DNA from: Anaerolineae bacterium
GTDB lineage: Bacteria > Chloroflexota > Anaerolineae > Aggregatilineales > Phototrophicaceae
Length of the DNA: 54,149 bases
Direction of reading: 5' to 3'
Assembly: GCA_020849765.1 (NCBI GenBank)
Contig: JADLAY010000066.1
Span: forward strand, 1 to 54,149
The translations under genes and the position numbers were made by a program. Shown piece by piece: positions 8,707 to 17,397 of the stretch. Within the stretch, counting starts at the first letter, position 1, and each line of letters starts with the position of its first letter. The notes beneath the pieces are model-generated. The model was not told where the DNA came from, did no database searches, and saw only the letters and a list, made by a program, of their open reading frames with translations.

Positions 8707-10235
8707 AGCGTTTCTCCCGCCGCGCCGGCCAGCAGTTGATCTTTTGTCACTTGATCGCGAAGGAATTCTGCGGTGATGCGGCCACGATAGATGGTCAGGA
8801 TGCGCTGGCAGACGGACAGGATCTCCTGGATGTCCGACGAGACGAGCAGGATGGCGAGGCCGCTCTGCGCCAGCGCTTCAAGCTGGTCGTAAATATCCGA
8901 GCGCGCGCCGACGTCGACGCCCCAGGTCGGCTCGTTGAGGATGAGCACGCGCACGTTGGCTTCCAGCCAGCGCGCCAGCACGCTTTTCTGCTGGTTGCCA
9001 CCGCTCAAAAACCGGATCGGCACTTCCATATCCCCGGCCATGCGGATGCCGAGCGAGTCGATCCAGTGCTGCGTGTGCTGCTTCTCGACGCCCTGCTGGA
9101 AGAAGCCCATTCGTGCCAGCCTCCCCCAGTTGGACAGGGTGACGTTCTTGCGCACGCTCTGGCCCATGATCAGGCTCTGCACTTTGCGGTCGACCGGCAC
9201 AAAGCCGATCCCGGCGTTGCGCGCGTCCTGCGGATGGCGGATCGTGCAGGCGCTGCCATCGACCAGGATACTGCCCGCGTCCGGTCGTTCCGCGCCGAAG
9301 ATGCTGCGCGTCAGCGAAAGCTGGCCAGAGCCGATCAGGCCGAAGACGCCGACGATCTCGCCCGCGTGTACTTTGAGGCTGACGTCCTCGTAAGCGCCCT
9401 GGCGCGTCAGGTTCTGGACTTCGAGCACGACCTGCGCCGCGCCGCCGCCGACTTCGATCGTCTTGCGCCGGGCTTCGATCTCGCGCCCGACCATCAATTC
9501 GACGACCGAGGCCATCGTGACCTCGGCCACCGCTTGGGTGGCGACGTGCTGCCCGTCGCGCAGGATGGTGACGCGGTCGGCGATGTCGAAGATCTCGTCC
9601 AGGCGATGCGAGATGTAGATGATGGCGACGCCCTGCGCGCACAGATTGCGAATGATGCCGAACAGCATCTCGACTTCTGGCGGCGTCAGCGCGGCGGTCG
9701 GCTCGTCCATGACGATGATCTGCGCCTCGGCGGACAGCGCCTTGACGATCTCGACGATCTGGCGCTCGACCACCGGCAGGTCGCGCATGTGCACGTCGGG
9801 TTCAATCGCCAGGTCGAGCAGCTTGAGCCGGGCCAGTGCCATCTCGCGCGCGCGGCGCCAGTCGATGGCATATCGGCCGGGGAAGCCGCGCCCGTGCGGT
9901 AGTTCGTTCAGCAGCAGATTCTCCGTCACCGAAAGATCCGGCGCGTAATGCAGCTCCTGGTAGATCATGCGGATGCCATGGGCTTCGGCGTCGCGCGGCT
10001 CGTGGAACTGGACGTGCTGGCCGCCGAGATAGATCTCGCCGCTGTCCATGGTGTAGTCGCCGTTGAGGATCTTGATCAGCGTCGATTTACCGGCGCCATT
10101 TTCGCCGAGCAGCGCCAGCACTTCGCCTTTGCGCAGGCTGAGCGAGACGTCGTCCAGCACCTTGACGCCGAAGAAGCTCTTGTGGATGTGGCGCATCTCC
10201 AGCAGCGGTGCGCCGTTCATTTGATTGGCCATCAT
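8703..10235 (-). CDS. Sugar ABC importer ATPase (RbsA/MglA family)
   Basis: A 510-residue duplicated ATPase. First half: GENGAGKS Walker A near residue 43, a DLPVVERQIVEIVKALS signature region and IIVMDEPTAALTPPE Walker B. Second half: GLIGSGQLSLTR degenerate P-loop, LSGGNQQKSVLARWL signature and VLILNEPTWGVDVG, again with Asn at the Walker B Asp position. It energises uptake through the permeases encoded on either side and overlaps both genes by 4 bp. The preceding gene is a permease, so the order is permease, ATPase, permease rather than the common ATPase-first layout. Confidence 0.94.
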   Translation of the reverse strand: MMANQMNGAPLLEMRHIHKSFFGVKVLDDVSLSLRKGEVLALLGENGAGKSTLIKILNGDYTMDSGEIYLGGQHVQFHEPRDAEAHGIRMIYQELHYAPDLSVTENLLLNELPHGRGFPGRYAIDWRRAREMALARLKLLDLAIEPDVHMRDLPVVERQIVEIVKALSAEAQIIVMDEPTAALTPPEVEMLFGIIRNLCAQGVAIIYISHRLDEIFDIADRVTILRDGQHVATQAVAEVTMASVVELMVGREIEARRKTIEVGGGAAQVVLEVQNLTRQGAYEDVSLKVHAGEIVGVFGLIGSGQLSLTRSIFGAERPDAGSILVDGSACTIRHPQDARNAGIGFVPVDRKVQSLIMGQSVRKNVTLSNWGRLARMGFFQQGVEKQHTQHWIDSLGIRMAGDMEVPIRFLSGGNQQKSVLARWLEANVRVLILNEPTWGVDVGARSDIYDQLEALAQSGLAILLVSSDIQEILSVCQRILTIYRGRITAEFLRDQVTKDQLLAGAAGETL

Positions 10236-11248
10236 GCCCCCTTGCTCCGCTGAAGCTGCCCAAACTTGAGCCGGATCTGGTCAAAACCGACGGCCAGGAT
10301 CAGCACGAAGCCGCGGGCGACGTCCTGGTAGAACGACGACACCTGCATCAGCACCAGGCCGTTATCGAGCGTGCGCAGGATGATGACGCCGATCAAGGTG
10401 CCGATCAGCGTGCCCTTGCCGCCCGCCAGGCTCGTGCCGCCGAGGACGACCGCCGTGATGACGGTGAACTCCAGGCCGACAGCTGCGCGTGGCGCACTCG
10501 ACGCCAACTGGCTGACGTTGATGATGCCGCTGAAGGCCGCCAGCAGGCCGGAGATGACGTACACGATCAGCAGGTGGCGCGTGACGGCGATCCCGGCCAG
10601 GCGGCTTGCCTGCGGGCTGCCGCCGATGGCGTACAGGTTGCGGCCAAACGATGTATAGCGTAGGACGAAAAAGAAGATGAGATACAGGGTCAGCATCACG
10701 ATCAGCGAGAACGGGATGCCCGCAACCGTGCCGCGCCCGATGAAATTGAACGCCTCGTTCGAGAGCAGGTTCGTCTGCCCTTCGCTGAGGACGAAAGCCA
10801 GGCCGCGCACGATCGAGAAGGTCGCCAGCGTCGTGATGAGCGGGTTGATCTTCAAATAAGTGACGATTGCGCCGTTGAGCAGCCCGACCAGACCGCCCGC
10901 CAGGATGCCGAGCACGGTGGCCACGCCGAGTGGAATGCCGTGCTCCAGCCACAACAGGCTGGTGACGACGCCGGACAGCGCGGCGACCGAGCCGACCGAG
11001 ATATCGACGCCGCCCGTGATCAGGACGAGCGTCATGCCAATCGAGGTGATGCCGACGATCGCGATCGTGCTGGCGATCGTGCTCAGGTTGGCCTGCGTCA
11101 GAAAGTACGGCGTCTGCGAGGCGAAGAAGACGCACAACAGGACGAAGCTGACGACCAGGCTCAGGCTGGTGAGTGTGTCGTCGGTCAGCCATTTGCGTCG
11201 TTTGGGTGGCGCGGCGGGGGCGCTTTGGGCTGAAAGCATGTCAGACAT
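10232..11248 (-). CDS. Sugar ABC transporter permease (RbsC family)
   Basis: A 338-residue membrane protein with a short charged cytosolic N-terminus (PPKRRKWL, residues 14-21) and about eight to ten membrane segments. The landmarks are LITGGVDISVGSVAAL, INPLITTLATFSIVRGLAF and TAVVLGGTSLAGGKGTLIGT. It is closely related to the permease at 7642-8706 and overlaps the ATPase gene by 4 bp. It follows the binding-protein gene after a long gap of 470 bp holding a MITE-like repeat and two hairpins, which may set the ratio of binding protein to membrane components. Confidence 0.93.
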   Translation of the reverse strand: MSDMLSAQSAPAAPPKRRKWLTDDTLTSLSLVVSFVLLCVFFASQTPYFLTQANLSTIASTIAIVGITSIGMTLVLITGGVDISVGSVAALSGVVTSLLWLEHGIPLGVATVLGILAGGLVGLLNGAIVTYLKINPLITTLATFSIVRGLAFVLSEGQTNLLSNEAFNFIGRGTVAGIPFSLIVMLTLYLIFFFVLRYTSFGRNLYAIGGSPQASRLAGIAVTRHLLIVYVISGLLAAFSGIINVSQLASSAPRAAVGLEFTVITAVVLGGTSLAGGKGTLIGTLIGVIILRTLDNGLVLMQVSSFYQDVARGFVLILAVGFDQIRLKFGQLQRSKGA

Positions 11249-11299
11249 AAAGCCTATCTATTCTGAACAACCTGATGAACGAGACGAAACAGCGTGCTG

Positions 11300-11500
11300 A
11301 ATTGAGGCATGGTCATAAATCGTTATCTTGTTGCCCTTTTTGCCCTCACCCTAAATCCCTCTCCCTCATGGAGAGGGACTTTAGGAGCCGACGGTTTCTC
11401 CCCTTCGCCCTGTAACCGCAAGGTCACCAAAGGTTGGGAGAAGGGGTCGGGAGTTGAGGGGCAGGTAACGGCAAAACTGAATTATGATCTCACCTCATTG
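11300..11500 (+). repeat. MITE-like dispersed repeat, family A copy 2
   Basis: About 200 bp with imperfect inverted ends: TGAGGCATGGTCATAAATC on the left matches the reverse complement of the right end (AATGAGGTGAGATCATAAT). The core contains CCCTCTCC...GGAGAGGG and CTCCCCTTC...GAGAAGGGG palindromes and AACCGCAAGGTCACC. It lies inside the minus-strand operon, between the binding-protein and permease genes. Confidence 0.75.
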
Positions 11501-11505
11501 GCTTC

Positions 11506-11531
11506 GTAGGGGCGACCCGGTGGGTCGCCCA
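11506..11531. repeat. GTAGGGGCGACCC-type hairpin
   Basis: GGGCGACCC (11510-11518) pairs perfectly with GGGTCGCCC (11522-11530) around a GGT loop, preceded by GTAG. Short GTAGGG-type palindromes of this kind are common dispersed repeats in GC-rich genomes; a partly similar element is at 32099-32218. Confidence 0.6.
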
Positions 11532-11649
11532 GGCTAAGCCGGTGGTTTGTCCCTACCTGGGCATCGCCATTCGTGTTCGTTTCATAAGGTATCAGGTTTC
11601 AGATTTTTCATCGCGTAGTCTAGCAACAATGGGACGGCGAACTCTTGAT

Positions 11650-11676
11650 CGAGAGGGAAGCAGAACTTCCCTCTCG
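11650..11676. other. Strong hairpin after the binding-protein gene
   Basis: CGAGAGGGAAG (11650-11660) pairs perfectly with CTTCCCTCTCG (11666-11676), 5-nt loop. On the minus strand it begins 42 nt after the stop of the binding-protein gene. No T-run follows, so it looks like a 3' stabilising structure rather than a terminator (inference). Bases 11532-11649 show no other signal. Confidence 0.6.
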
Positions 11677-11718
11677 TGTCATGTACCGGCGTGTGACCGG
11701 TGGCTGCCGGGTGCGCGC

Positions 11719-12753
11719 TTATTGGGCTTCGCAGTATTCCGGCCAGTTTTCAGGATAGTAGTCGCAGACGTTGTCGGCACTGATGAAGACGTGCTCGACG
11801 TAGATCGACGGCTCAACCGGGCGGCACTCCAACACGTCGATCACGCGCGGCAGCAGCTGCGCGCCGTAATTCTCCGGGAAGTAGCCGGTCGCGCCCAGGT
11901 AGCGGCTGTTTTCTTTGATCATCTCTTCCTGGCCCGACGGATCGGCGTTCTGGCCGACGACCATCAGGTTGTCACCACGACCGGCGGCCTCGGCAGCGGC
12001 GATCGTGCCGAGCGCGGTACCGTCGTTGATGGTGACGGCGACGATCTTGGCATCTTCGGCGATGGCGGGCAGCGTATCGCTGACGACGCGGAAGGCCTCT
12101 TCCTGGGTGTTCTTGCTGTCGAGGTGGAAGACCATGTCATCGGCCACCGGCGTCTCGACGTTGCCCTGGAAGGCTTCGACCATACCCTGCATACGAGCGG
12201 CGGGGATGGGGCCGGACTGCGGCAGTTCGAGGACGAGCAGCGCATCCGCCGCGCCGTCCCAATTCTCGTTGACCCACGCGGCCAGCGCTTCACCGGCCAA
12301 CTGACCGGCATAGTAGTTGTCCGCGCCGAAGAAGGTCGCGCCGGGCATCGGGATGTCAATCGCAAACACGGGGATACCGGCAGCGCGAGCACGTGCCATA
12401 ATCACGTTACCGAACGCTTCGTCGGTCTGGAAGTGAATGATGGCATCCACGCCCTGGGTGATGAAGTTTTCCGTGTTGGCGAGTGCCGTCGCGCCGTCGA
12501 GGCGGTTATCGGCCAGCACCAGGTCGACGTTGCCGAGTTCCTCAGCCGTGGAGACCATGCCCTCACGAACGAGCTGGGTGAAGACGATGTCTTCGGTCAG
12601 GTTGGCGAAGCCAATGGTGTACTGATCTTTGGCTGTCGGGCAGGCGTCATCCTGCGCGAAGACGCGGACAGCCGAGCCGCGCAGCGCCATGCCGATGACC
12701 AGAGTGAAGGCTACTAATCCCAATGCGATTGCCGAAAGGCGCCTAGTATTCAT
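11719..12753 (-). CDS. Sugar ABC transporter substrate-binding protein (RbsB-like)
   Basis: A 344-residue exported protein with a signal peptide (MNTRRLS, hydrophobic 8-28, likely cut near FAQ|DD). The mature part is a type 1 periplasmic-binding fold: YTIGFANLTEDIVF at the start, DNRLDGATAL, FAIDIPMPGATFFG in the hinge region and GQLAGEALAAW. It captures the sugar for the transporter encoded downstream. The start at 12753 is chosen because GGAGG lies 7 nt upstream and a true signal peptide begins there; the longer frame from 12915 adds 54 unlikely residues. The C-terminal half of the divergent regulator is clearly homologous to this protein. Confidence 0.93.
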   Translation of the reverse strand: MNTRRLSAIALGLVAFTLVIGMALRGSAVRVFAQDDACPTAKDQYTIGFANLTEDIVFTQLVREGMVSTAEELGNVDLVLADNRLDGATALANTENFITQGVDAIIHFQTDEAFGNVIMARARAAGIPVFAIDIPMPGATFFGADNYYAGQLAGEALAAWVNENWDGAADALLVLELPQSGPIPAARMQGMVEAFQGNVETPVADDMVFHLDSKNTQEEAFRVVSDTLPAIAEDAKIVAVTINDGTALGTIAAAEAAGRGDNLMVVGQNADPSGQEEMIKENSRYLGATGYFPENYGAQLLPRVIDVLECRPVEPSIYVEHVFISADNVCDYYPENWPEYCEAQ

Positions 12754-12917
12754 AAACAACCTCCAGAGAGATACAAAGCGATTTACTGCGATTGTTCGTG
12801 CGCTTCCAGTGTAAATTCGTGGCAAGCCTCCTTCCGCTGGCGACCATGTCAGACCTGGAAAGCCCGACGCGTAGTGCCGACATGACTGATCGAAGCAAGA
12901 CTTCATCATTTTCATTG

Positions 12918-12993
12918 GCGAATTTTGTTGAAGTCTTTTGAAGTTTAGCGAATTTTGACGAATTCAACAACATTTGCCAGATCTCTGTATAAT
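12918..12993. promoter_or_regulatory. Divergent promoters with phased direct repeats (putative DeoR-type operator)
   Basis: GCGAATTTTG occurs at 12918-12927 and again at 12948-12957, exactly 30 bp apart. TTGAAGT occurs at 12928-12934 and 12938-12944, exactly 10 bp apart. A minus-strand promoter TTGTTG-N17-TAAACT (12970 to 12942) runs through them toward the binding-protein gene. A plus-strand -10 TATAAT (12988-12993) with a poor -35 serves the regulator gene. Repression of both directions by the DeoR-type protein is an inference. Confidence 0.6.
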
Positions 12994-13023
12994 CTATACA
13001 AGCGCGTGACCAGGAATCCATCT

Positions 13024-14766
13024 ATGACGACTTACGAGCGACAACAAACGATTCTGCGAATGCTGACCGAACGAGGCACCGTCTCCGTCTCGGAACTGGC
13101 CTACCAGTTCGACGTCTCCGAGGGGACGATCCGCAACGATTTGAACTTCCTGGAAGAGCAGAATCAGCTCGTCCGCATCCGCGGCGGCGCCATCCCGACC
13201 AACGGACACTCGATTCCGTCGCCGTTTCATTCGCGCATCCACAAGAACGCCGACGCCAAGAAGAAGATCGCCCGCTGGGCGGCGGAGCAGGTCGCCGATG
13301 GCGACGTCATCCTGCTCGATGCGAGCACGACCGCCTATCACATGGCGACTCACCTGCAGGACCGTCACAACATGACCGTCGTCACCAACCAGCTCGAGGC
13401 GGCGCGCCTGCTGGCGCAGGACGTGTCCAAGCGCGTGATCCTGCTCGGCGGCTACCTGCGCCCGGATGGTCTGTCCGTCACCGGCGACATCGGCCAGGAG
13501 GTGCTGCGCAACCTGCACATCAACACGGCTTTCATCTCGTGCGTGGGTCTTTCATTTGAAGACGGGCTGATGGAAGGCGACATCGAGGATGCCAATCTCA
13601 AGCAGCAGGTGCTGCAATCGGCGGAGCGCGTGGTCGCGCTGGTCGATGCGTCCAAGTTCGGCAAGGTCGGACTGCGACCGTTCGCCTCGCTCGACCAGAT
13701 CACGCACATCGTGACCGATAACGCCATCGACGCGCCGACCATCGAGCGGCTGCGTGCTGCCAACGTCGCCCTGACCATCTGCGGCGAGACGAGCGTGCAA
13801 TCGCTCATCCACCATTCGGAAGAGACGCACATCTGCAAGATCGGTTTCGCCAACCTGAGCGAGGCGATTCCCTTCTCGATCGACGTGCGCCGCAGCATCG
13901 AGAAGGCCGCCCAGAAAGCCAGCAACGTCGACCTGATCATCGTCGACAACAACCTGGACGGCGCGACCGCCCTGCGCGCGGCGGACGAGCTGATCCACCA
14001 GCAGGTCGACCTCGCGATCGAGTACCAGATCGACGAGGCCGCCGGTCACATCCTCATGAATCGTTTCAAGCAGCACCAGATCCCGGTGATTGCCATCGAC
14101 ATCCCGATGGTCGGCGCGACCTATTTCGGCGTCGATCACTTCGTCTCCGGCCAACTGGCGGGCGAGGCGCTCGGCGCATGGATTCAGTGGCAGTGGGGCG
14201 GCAGTGTCGATACCGTGCTGGCGTTGGAAGAGCGGCGCGCCGGTGTGCTGCCTGCCGCGCGTATTCAGGGTCAACTGCACGGTTTGCAGGCCGCGGTCGG
14301 CCACCTGGCGGCGGACAAGCTGATCTTCCTTGACAGCGGCAACACCAGCCAGACGAGCTATCGCAACGTCTACGACGCGCTCGGGCGTCTGCCGCAAGAC
14401 AGCCGCACGGCCATCCTCTGCTTCAACGACGACGCTGCGCTCGGTGCACTGCGCGCGGTGGCGGCGCTCGAACGCCAGGCGACCACGGCCATCGTCGGCC
14501 AGGGCGCCGACCGCCTGATCCGCGACGAGATCCGAAAGCCGAACTCGCCCGTCATCGGCTCGACCTCGTTCATGCCCGAACGCTACGGCGAGCACATCCT
14601 CAGCATCGCCCTCAAGCTGCTGCGCGGCGAGCCGGTGCCCCCGGCGGTCTACATCGATCACCTGTTCATCGACGCGGGCAACATCGACTCGTTCTATCCC
14701 GACGACTATCGCAGCACTGACGCATCGTCGGTGCCCGCCGGGGCTCGCTCAGACGCGGACGATTGA
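13024..14766 (+). CDS. DeoR-family regulator fused to a sugar-binding-protein domain
   Basis: A 580-residue cytosolic protein with three parts. Residues 1-57 are a DeoR winged helix (YERQQTILRMLTERGTVSVS; DVSEGTIRNDLNFLE). Residues about 75-240 are the DeoR C-terminal sugar-phosphate sensor (LLDASTTAYHMA, VTNQLEAARLL, DASKFGKVG). Residues about 270-565 are a type 1 binding-protein fold without a signal peptide, strikingly similar to the binding protein encoded divergently (IGFANLSE; NNLDGATAL; AIDIPMVGATYFGVD; GQLAGEALGAW). Ordinary DeoR regulators are about 250 residues. The likely role is control of the adjacent sugar operon, perhaps sensing both a phosphosugar and the free sugar. ATG 13024 has AGGA 8 nt upstream; an in-frame ATG at 12955 lies inside the promoter. 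Confidence 0.88.
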   Translation: MTTYERQQTILRMLTERGTVSVSELAYQFDVSEGTIRNDLNFLEEQNQLVRIRGGAIPTNGHSIPSPFHSRIHKNADAKKKIARWAAEQVADGDVILLDASTTAYHMATHLQDRHNMTVVTNQLEAARLLAQDVSKRVILLGGYLRPDGLSVTGDIGQEVLRNLHINTAFISCVGLSFEDGLMEGDIEDANLKQQVLQSAERVVALVDASKFGKVGLRPFASLDQITHIVTDNAIDAPTIERLRAANVALTICGETSVQSLIHHSEETHICKIGFANLSEAIPFSIDVRRSIEKAAQKASNVDLIIVDNNLDGATALRAADELIHQQVDLAIEYQIDEAAGHILMNRFKQHQIPVIAIDIPMVGATYFGVDHFVSGQLAGEALGAWIQWQWGGSVDTVLALEERRAGVLPAARIQGQLHGLQAAVGHLAADKLIFLDSGNTSQTSYRNVYDALGRLPQDSRTAILCFNDDAALGALRAVAALERQATTAIVGQGADRLIRDEIRKPNSPVIGSTSFMPERYGEHILSIALKLLRGEPVPPAVYIDHLFIDAGNIDSFYPDDYRSTDASSVPAGARSDADD

Positions 14767-15003
14767 CGCCGCACGCCCGACCGAGCCGATGTGTCGAATT
14801 GACCACAAGCGATAACCGTCCTGCCACACTCGTGTAACGAGGGCATCACAGGCACATGTCAAACTGAAGATGATTACCCAGAATAGCACGTGACTGAGTC
14901 TTGAACCGTCGAGACTGAGGATGCGCTACAATGAGCAGGCTCGCAGACAACGTGTCTTGCTCAGCTCGATGATCGCAATTGATCCAATGAGAGAGGAAAT
15001 GAC

Positions 15004-15495
15004 ATGGTCAGCACTACTGAATTCGTCACCCGTAACGATCTGGCGCAGCGTGTCCGCGGGACGCTGATCCCGATGTTGAACCAACAACTTGCCGACGCCT
15101 TCGATCTGTACAGCCAGACGAAGCAGGCCCACTGGAACGTCAAGGGGATGAACTTCATCCAGCTCCACGAGCTGTTCGACAGCCTGGCCGAGAGCGTACT
15201 CGGCTACGTCGACATGATCGCCGAACGCGCCACTGCCCTCGGTGGCTACGCCCGCGGCACGGCGCGCATGGCCGCCGCCAATTCGACTCTGGAAGATTTC
15301 CCGGAGACGATCGTCCAGGACAAGCAGGTGGTCGAAGTCCTGGCCGAGCGTTATGCCCAGTTCGGCGCCTCAACGCGCGCCGCCATCGAGACCGCGCTCG
15401 AGTATGAGGATCAGGACACCGCCGACCTCATGATCGAGATCTCGCGCGAGATGGATAAGCACCTGTGGTTCCTCGAGGCGCACTTGCAGGGTTAA
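15004..15495 (+). CDS. dps: Dps, DNA-protecting ferritin-like protein
   Basis: A 163-residue protein of typical Dps length. Dps forms 12-subunit shells that oxidise and store iron using H2O2 and can coat DNA under stress. The intersubunit ferroxidase ligands are present with the canonical spacing: H43 (KQAHWNVKG), H55, D59, D70 and E74 (DMIAER). The C-terminal helix ends in DKHLWFLEAHL. GAGAGGAAAT precedes the ATG. A -10-like TACAAT lies at 14927-14932 but no well-spaced -35 is evident. The gene is monocistronic, followed by a strong terminator, and unrelated to the sugar genes on both sides. Confidence 0.95.
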   Translation: MVSTTEFVTRNDLAQRVRGTLIPMLNQQLADAFDLYSQTKQAHWNVKGMNFIQLHELFDSLAESVLGYVDMIAERATALGGYARGTARMAAANSTLEDFPETIVQDKQVVEVLAERYAQFGASTRAAIETALEYEDQDTADLMIEISREMDKHLWFLEAHLQG

Positions 15496-15533
15496 GGCCC
15501 GCCGCCCCGAACGTCAAACACACGCAGAATGAA

Positions 15534-15561
15534 AGCCCGTTGCCGTGCAGCGGGCTTTTTA
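15534..15561 (+). terminator. Intrinsic terminator of dps
   Basis: AGCCCGTTGC (15534-15543) pairs with GCAGCGGGCT (15547-15556), one G-T pair, and is followed by a T-run (15556-15560). The stem lies at the end of the convergent permease gene and may stop transcription from both sides. Confidence 0.88.
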
Positions 15562-16446
15562 TTTGCGCACGCGGGGGTCGAGTGCGTCGCGCAGGCCGTC
15601 GCCGAGGAAGTTGAAGGCGATCATGGTCAGGCCGAGCACGATGCTGGGATAGAGGACGAGATGCGGCTCGGTGCGGATGAAATCGCGGCCCTTGGTGATC
15701 ATGCCGCCCCAGGTCGGCGTTGGCGGGCGGATGCCGATGCCGAGAAAGCTCAGCCCGGCCTCGGCCATGATCACGGTCGCGATGCCGAGCGTGTACTGGA
15801 CGATGATCGGCGACAGCGTGTTCGGCAGCACGTGAAAGAGCATGATCCGCCACGGGCGTGCGCCGAGCGCCTGCGCCGCGATCACGTATTCCTGCTCCTT
15901 TTGGACCAGCACCTGGCCGCGCGTCAAACGGGCGATGAAGGGCCAGCCGACCAGCGTCAGCGTCAGGATCACGCTGTTGATGCTCGGCGTCAGGATCGAG
16001 ACCATGAACACGGCGAACAGAAAGGCAGGCAGCGCATACATGATGTCGACCGCGCGCATGATGATCAGGTCGGTCGTGCCGCCGTAATACCCGGCCACCA
16101 GCCCCAGCGTGATCCCGGCGACGGTGGCCGTCGTCTGGACGATGAAGCCGACCGTCAGTGAGATGCGCGCGCCATACAGGATGCGGCTGAAAACATCGCG
16201 CCCGACCTCGTCGGTGCCCATAATGTGCGTCAGGCCGGGCGCCTGGCGCAGCGCGGCGAAATCGGCGGCGTTGGGGTCGAACGGCGTGACGAACTCCGCA
16301 AACACAGCCGCAAAGACCAATAGCAGCAGGAACACGCCAGAGACGACAGCCGCCCGGTTGCGGCTCATACGCCGGAGCGCATCCTGCCACAGGCCGCGCG
16401 TTTGATGCTGCACATCGACGTGAGGGAGTTGGGCTACGGTCGTCAT
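15559..16446 (-). CDS. Peptide/nickel-type ABC permease (DppC/OppC family)
   Basis: A 295-residue membrane protein with the DppC layout: a cytosolic N-terminus, a first membrane segment near residues 37-57, the LTHIMGTDEVGRDVFSRILY motif characteristic of DppC, and an EAA-type loop (VIAAQALGARPWRIMLFHVLPN) that docks the ATPase. It pairs with the DppB-like protein encoded immediately upstream; the two genes abut with no gap (stop at 16447, start at 16446). It is the last gene of the operon and no ATPase gene follows. Confidence 0.93.
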   Translation of the reverse strand: MTTVAQLPHVDVQHQTRGLWQDALRRMSRNRAAVVSGVFLLLLVFAAVFAEFVTPFDPNAADFAALRQAPGLTHIMGTDEVGRDVFSRILYGARISLTVGFIVQTTATVAGITLGLVAGYYGGTTDLIIMRAVDIMYALPAFLFAVFMVSILTPSINSVILTLTLVGWPFIARLTRGQVLVQKEQEYVIAAQALGARPWRIMLFHVLPNTLSPIIVQYTLGIATVIMAEAGLSFLGIGIRPPTPTWGGMITKGRDFIRTEPHLVLYPSIVLGLTMIAFNFLGDGLRDALDPRVRK

Positions 16447-17376
16447 CTAGTCAATCACTCGCACGCGGGGGTCGAGCACCCCGTACAACAGGTCGACAAT
16501 CAACGTCGTGATCAGGAAGGCCGTCGCCAGGATGATCGTCGCGCCCAGGATCACCGGGTAATCGCGCTGCAAGACCGCCGTCACACCGACGCGCCCGACG
16601 CCGGGGATGTTGAAGATCGTCTCGACGATGAACGACCCGGCCAGGATGCGCCCGACGATGACGCCGACGACGGTCAGCACGGGCAGCATGGCATTGCGCA
16701 GGCCGTGCTTGGTGATGATCACGCGCTCGCTGACGCCCTTGGCGCGCGCCGTCCGCATGTAGTCCTGGTTGATCACTTCGAGCATCGACGCGCGCACGAT
16801 GCGCGAAATGAGTGCGCACGGATGCACCGCCAGCGTGATCACGGGCAGCACCAGGTGCGCGGGCGTCTCGTACCCGGCAACCGGCAACCACTTCAAGCCC
16901 AGCGAGAAGATCAGCACGAGGAAGGTCGCCAGCACGAAATCCGGCAGCGAGATGCCGAACAGGGCGATGAACATGGCGCCGGTATCGACCCAGGTGTTAT
17001 GTCTGACGGCGGCGATCATGCCCAGGAAGAAGGCAATGATGATCGCACCGACGAGGGCGATACTCTCCCATCTCAGCGTCACCAGCACCGCCGGGCCGAT
17101 CAGATCCATGACGGGCATGCCGATGTACTGGTACGAGGTGCCGAAATCCCCCTGCAGGACGTTGCGCACATAATAGAGATACTGGACCGGGATCGGCTGA
17201 TCCAGCCCATAGCGCACCTTCCACGCCTCGATCACCTCCGGCGCGACGTTCTGCTCGCCCGCCATCAGGCGCACCGGGTCACCGGGGGCCAGGCGCGAGG
17301 CGGCAAAGGCGAGGAACGTCGCCCCAAGGAGGCTGAAGAGGATGAAGGCGATGCGCCTGAAAAGATAACCAGACAT
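16447..17376 (-). CDS. Peptide/nickel-type ABC permease (DppB/OppB family)
   Basis: A 309-residue membrane protein. The N-terminal membrane anchor (YLFRRIAFILFSLLGATFLA) and RLAPGDPV are hallmarks of DppB, as are the YGLDQPIPVQYLYYV segment and the EAA loop (MRTARAKGVSERVIITKHG). It ends in LYGVLDPRVRVID. Together with the DppC-like subunit it forms an importer channel for peptides or other small amide-like or cationic compounds. A strong hairpin lies between it and the binding-protein gene upstream. Confidence 0.93.
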   Translation of the reverse strand: MSGYLFRRIAFILFSLLGATFLAFAASRLAPGDPVRLMAGEQNVAPEVIEAWKVRYGLDQPIPVQYLYYVRNVLQGDFGTSYQYIGMPVMDLIGPAVLVTLRWESIALVGAIIIAFFLGMIAAVRHNTWVDTGAMFIALFGISLPDFVLATFLVLIFSLGLKWLPVAGYETPAHLVLPVITLAVHPCALISRIVRASMLEVINQDYMRTARAKGVSERVIITKHGLRNAMLPVLTVVGVIVGRILAGSFIVETIFNIPGVGRVGVTAVLQRDYPVILGATIILATAFLITTLIVDLLYGVLDPRVRVID

Positions 17377-17397
17377 GAGATCGCTCTACGCTCAGGC

